Positions 61,913-64,000 of a stretch of DNA of 64,000 nucleotides are shown here, piece after piece (position 1 is the stretch's first letter; each line of letters begins with the position of its first letter). The DNA comes from Nocardia colli (lineage in GTDB: Bacteria > Actinomycetota > Actinomycetes > Mycobacteriales > Mycobacteriaceae). Location of the stretch: assembly GCF_008704205.1 (NCBI RefSeq), contig NZ_VXLC01000006.1, positions 62,001-126,000 of the forward strand. Reading direction: 5' to 3'. The translations under genes were made by a program, and so were the position numbers. The notes beneath the pieces were generated by a model. That model was not told the DNA's origin. It made no database searches and saw only the letters and a list, made by a program, of their open reading frames with translations.

Positions 61913-63759
61913 TCCGTCTCTTCGCCGGTGCCCGCGGCACGCTGCGTTGCCCAGCTGAGGAATTCGCCGAAGGCGCGGTTGAGCAGCGCGGTGTCGGCGG
62001 CACGCAGCGGGCGGTGGGTCATCAGAAGGGCCTGCCCGTACAGCGATTCGACGGCCGTCTTGAGGAAGGCCGGGTCGCCGATGCGAGCGAGCCTGCGCAC
62101 GACCGGGCTGTGGTAGTTCAGCACGAGCTGAGCGCGCGGGGCAGCGGCGTCCAGCGCGCCGAGGATCTCGCTCCACAGCTCGTTGGCCCCGAGTGCGGTT
62201 TCCGCCCTGGTGCGTTCGTTGCGCGCGCCGCGGCCGTCCAGATACAGCGCAGGCACCGACACCGGGTGGAACGCACGCACGATCACATCGCAGGACAACG
62301 GATCCAGCACCGCACGAGCAATAGACAGCACCGGCGTCAACGCCAGTTCCTCGGCCGGGTCGACCGGATCCAGTGCGGCCGTGATGGTGTCGGTATCGAG
62401 GTCGATCACCTCGACCCCGGGCATCAGCCGCGGCAGCGACGCGACCAGCTCCCGGTCGTAGGCGTACCCACCGTTGACGATCCCGATCCCCTGCGCCGCC
62501 GCGGTCGACGCCACCTGACGGAACTCCTCGACCGACGAGGTCACTCGAATGACCGGATGCTTACGCGCGAACTCGGTCAGCGACACCCGTCCATCGGTGG
62601 TCTCGAAACTCAAGTGCGGCAGCATGATCCGGAACAGCTCCGGCGAATGCGTGGACATCGCCTTGACCCCGAGGGAGTGCACGGCGAGGAACGCGGCCAG
62701 TCGCTGCGGCTGTTCGGCCGCGATCTCGGTGAGCCAGTCGCGGATTCGGTCGCCGAGCACCTCGCGGATGATGGCGAGCCGCTCGTCCTCGTAGAGCCCC
62801 TCGCGCGAGGCGGTCGGCCGCAACGAGTCCGTGTCGATCACGCAGCGCACGAAGAACGCCCAGTCCGGCAGCAGCCCGCGCACGGCGTCGCCGAGCAGCA
62901 TGCCTTTCAGGTACACCCGGTGCGCGCTGCTCTCGGCCGGATTACCGGGCTGCGCAAGCACATACGCGACGCCGCTCACCCCGGCCAGTTCCGCGTCCAG
63001 ATCGATGACGTCGAGCGGATCGAATCCCAGTGTGCGCTCGCCGAATTCGAGCAGCGCCTCGCGACGTTCCATGGCGGAGGGATAGTCGCGATGCCACACC
63101 GGCGGCCCGTCGGTGACCGGCACGATGAGACCGTCGGATTCGACCGTCACCGCGTACGGCAGCAATGACCCGTATTCACGGGCGAGTTCGATCACCCGGC
63201 GCGCCCCGAACCACGATTCCGCGCCGACCCGGGGCGTCAGCTGCACCGTGGTGCCGGGCTCGGGAAACTCCTCCGGCTCCAGCAGGCGCACCGAGTAGGT
63301 GCCGTCCGCGGCGGCCAGCCATTCGACCGGCGCGGCGGCCGGATCGTCGGCGGATCGGGTGACCACCCGGATCTGCTCGGCCACGGTGAAGCAGGCCAGC
63401 AGCCCGATACCGAACTGCCCGAGGAACTCTCGCCGCGCTCCCTCGATGTCGTCGCGCTTGGACGAGCGGCCGATGGTCGCCAGGAACCGGTGCACATCCG
63501 CCTCGGTCAGCCCCACCCCCGGGTCGCTGATCCGCAGACCGGTCTCATCGATGACGATCCGAATCGCCGTAGGCGCCAACCGGTCTCGCTGTGCCCGCGC
63601 GGTGACGGCGTCGACCGCGTTCTGCAACAACTCGCGCAGGTACACCCGAGGGCTGGAATACAGGTGGTGGGAGAGTAAGTCGACGATCCCCCGCAGATCC
63701 ACCTGGAACGTATAGCTGTCCTCCACCGCCGCCACACCATTGGGCGTTCTCTCCACCAT
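61909..63759 (-). CDS. HSP90 family (HtpG-like) ATPase
   Basis: 616 residues. The GHKL ATPase motifs are present: E-x3-N in LRELLQNAVDAVTAR (about residue 42), DPGVGLTEADV (D-x-G-x-G, about 80), a lid with FLATIGRSSKR and GQFGIGLLACF (G2, about 115). The middle-domain catalytic Arg is likely in DSLRPTASREGLYEDE. It is shorter than HtpG by little and has no C-terminal MEEVD. ATG 63759 has AAGGAT at fair spacing; ATG 63780 is also in frame. It is followed by a coupled TPR gene. Confidence 0.82.
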   Translation of the reverse strand: MVERTPNGVAAVEDSYTFQVDLRGIVDLLSHHLYSSPRVYLRELLQNAVDAVTARAQRDRLAPTAIRIVIDETGLRISDPGVGLTEADVHRFLATIGRSSKRDDIEGARREFLGQFGIGLLACFTVAEQIRVVTRSADDPAAAPVEWLAAADGTYSVRLLEPEEFPEPGTTVQLTPRVGAESWFGARRVIELAREYGSLLPYAVTVESDGLIVPVTDGPPVWHRDYPSAMERREALLEFGERTLGFDPLDVIDLDAELAGVSGVAYVLAQPGNPAESSAHRVYLKGMLLGDAVRGLLPDWAFFVRCVIDTDSLRPTASREGLYEDERLAIIREVLGDRIRDWLTEIAAEQPQRLAAFLAVHSLGVKAMSTHSPELFRIMLPHLSFETTDGRVSLTEFARKHPVIRVTSSVEEFRQVASTAAAQGIGIVNGGYAYDRELVASLPRLMPGVEVIDLDTDTITAALDPVDPAEELALTPVLSIARAVLDPLSCDVIVRAFHPVSVPALYLDGRGARNERTRAETALGANELWSEILGALDAAAPRAQLVLNYHSPVVRRLARIGDPAFLKTAVESLYGQALLMTHRPLRAADTALLNRAFGEFLSWATQRAAGTGEETE

Positions 63760-63820
63760 GGTGGGCAATCCTTGCGGCATCGCCCAATGGTTCGCTTAAC
63801 GAACGCTGATGGTGCGGTTG

Positions 63821-64000
63821 TCAGGCGGTCGGCCGTTTCGATTTCGGCAGCTTGGCGACGATCGCGTCGTAGGACTGATCGACGAGTTCCCGCAGCTCAT
63901 CGTCGGGAACCACACCACCGAGCTTGACCACGTTCCACCCGTATCGCCCGATATACGCCGAGGCCGACACGTCATCGGGGTATACCCGGGTCAGCTCGTC
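63821..64000 (-). CDS. MmcQ/YjbR family DNA-binding protein (partial)
   Basis: Only the last 59 codons are in the window; the stop is at 63821-63823. The sequence reads DELTRVYPDDVSASAYIGRY, then GWNVVKLGGVVPDDELRELV and DQSYDAIVAKLPKSKR. The GWNxVxL...VPDDEL...DxSYDxIxxKLPKSxR pattern is characteristic of the MmcQ/YjbR family. The N-terminus lies beyond base 64000. Confidence 0.85.
   Translation of the reverse strand, partial: DELTRVYPDDVSASAYIGRYGWNVVKLGGVVPDDELRELVDQSYDAIVAKLPKSKRPTA

Overview
The window is a high-GC actinobacterial chromosome segment, most likely from Nocardia or a close mycolic-acid-containing relative. The evidence is a mycolic-acid-type cyclopropane synthase, a SigK/RskA pair, mycothiol-dependent enzyme relatives, a methylglucose-lipopolysaccharide (MGLP) gene block, frequent GTG starts and many leaderless-looking promoters. 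From about 15 kb to 59 kb the backbone follows the order of Mycobacterium tuberculosis Rv2397c-Rv2421c as I remember it: subI-cysT-cysW-cysA, GH15 trehalase, lepA, PemK-like protein, transglutaminase/alpha-E/ATP-grasp trio, rpsT, holA, comEC, comEA, degV, octT-like, gpgP, rsfS, nadD. The genus assignment and synteny come from recognising proteins, not from a database search.

Layout. 0-9 kb: partial WYL-type regulator divergent from a VOC protein; sigK-rskA converging on a mycolic-acid methyltransferase; a HAD phosphatase and a P-loop kinase; a frameshifted mycothiol-dependent enzyme gene; an Hsp70-like protein with a repeat tail; an SDR dehydrogenase. 9-15 kb: AurF-like diiron oxygenase coupled to the ferredoxin/flavoprotein reductase FprB; a second Hsp70-like protein; a secreted lysozyme-like protein. 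15-23 kb: sulfate ABC importer, M48 peptidase, two tiny coupled membrane proteins, GH15 trehalase. 23-30 kb: dynamin-like GTPase with a repeat-rich partner (an ini-like locus), a small secreted protein, a PrrAB-like two-component system and a Uma2 nuclease-like protein.

30-35 kb: lepA, then an inserted AAA ATPase + DUF4276 pair that looks like a defence module, an orphan PemK-like gene and aquaporin Z. 35-45 kb: transglutaminase, alpha-E and ATP-grasp genes, rpsT, an XRE regulator divergent from an aldo/keto reductase, small enzymes and an LCP cell-wall ligase. 45-47 kb: gene-poor, with one membrane-protein remnant. 47-54 kb: holA, competence genes comEC/comEA, DUF5984 and a GNAT. 54.2-55.0 kb: a degenerate tandem repeat array. 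55-59 kb: degV, octT-like, gpgP, rsfS, nadD. 59-64 kb: an HSP90-like protein coupled to a TPR protein with a large low-complexity insert, then a partial MmcQ/YjbR gene.

How the genes work together: sulfate import feeds cysteine and mycothiol synthesis; AurF probably takes electrons from FprB; gpgP and the octT-like gene point to MGLP synthesis; comEC/comEA with holA form a DNA-handling block. The points most worth follow-up are the AAA-DUF4276 module, the HSP90-TPR pair, the tandem repeat array, the dynamin-like GTPase with a Met in its P-loop, a cysteine-free SigK, and a 32-bp element directly in front of both holA and rsfS. No tRNA, rRNA, CRISPR array, IS transposase or prophage gene was seen.
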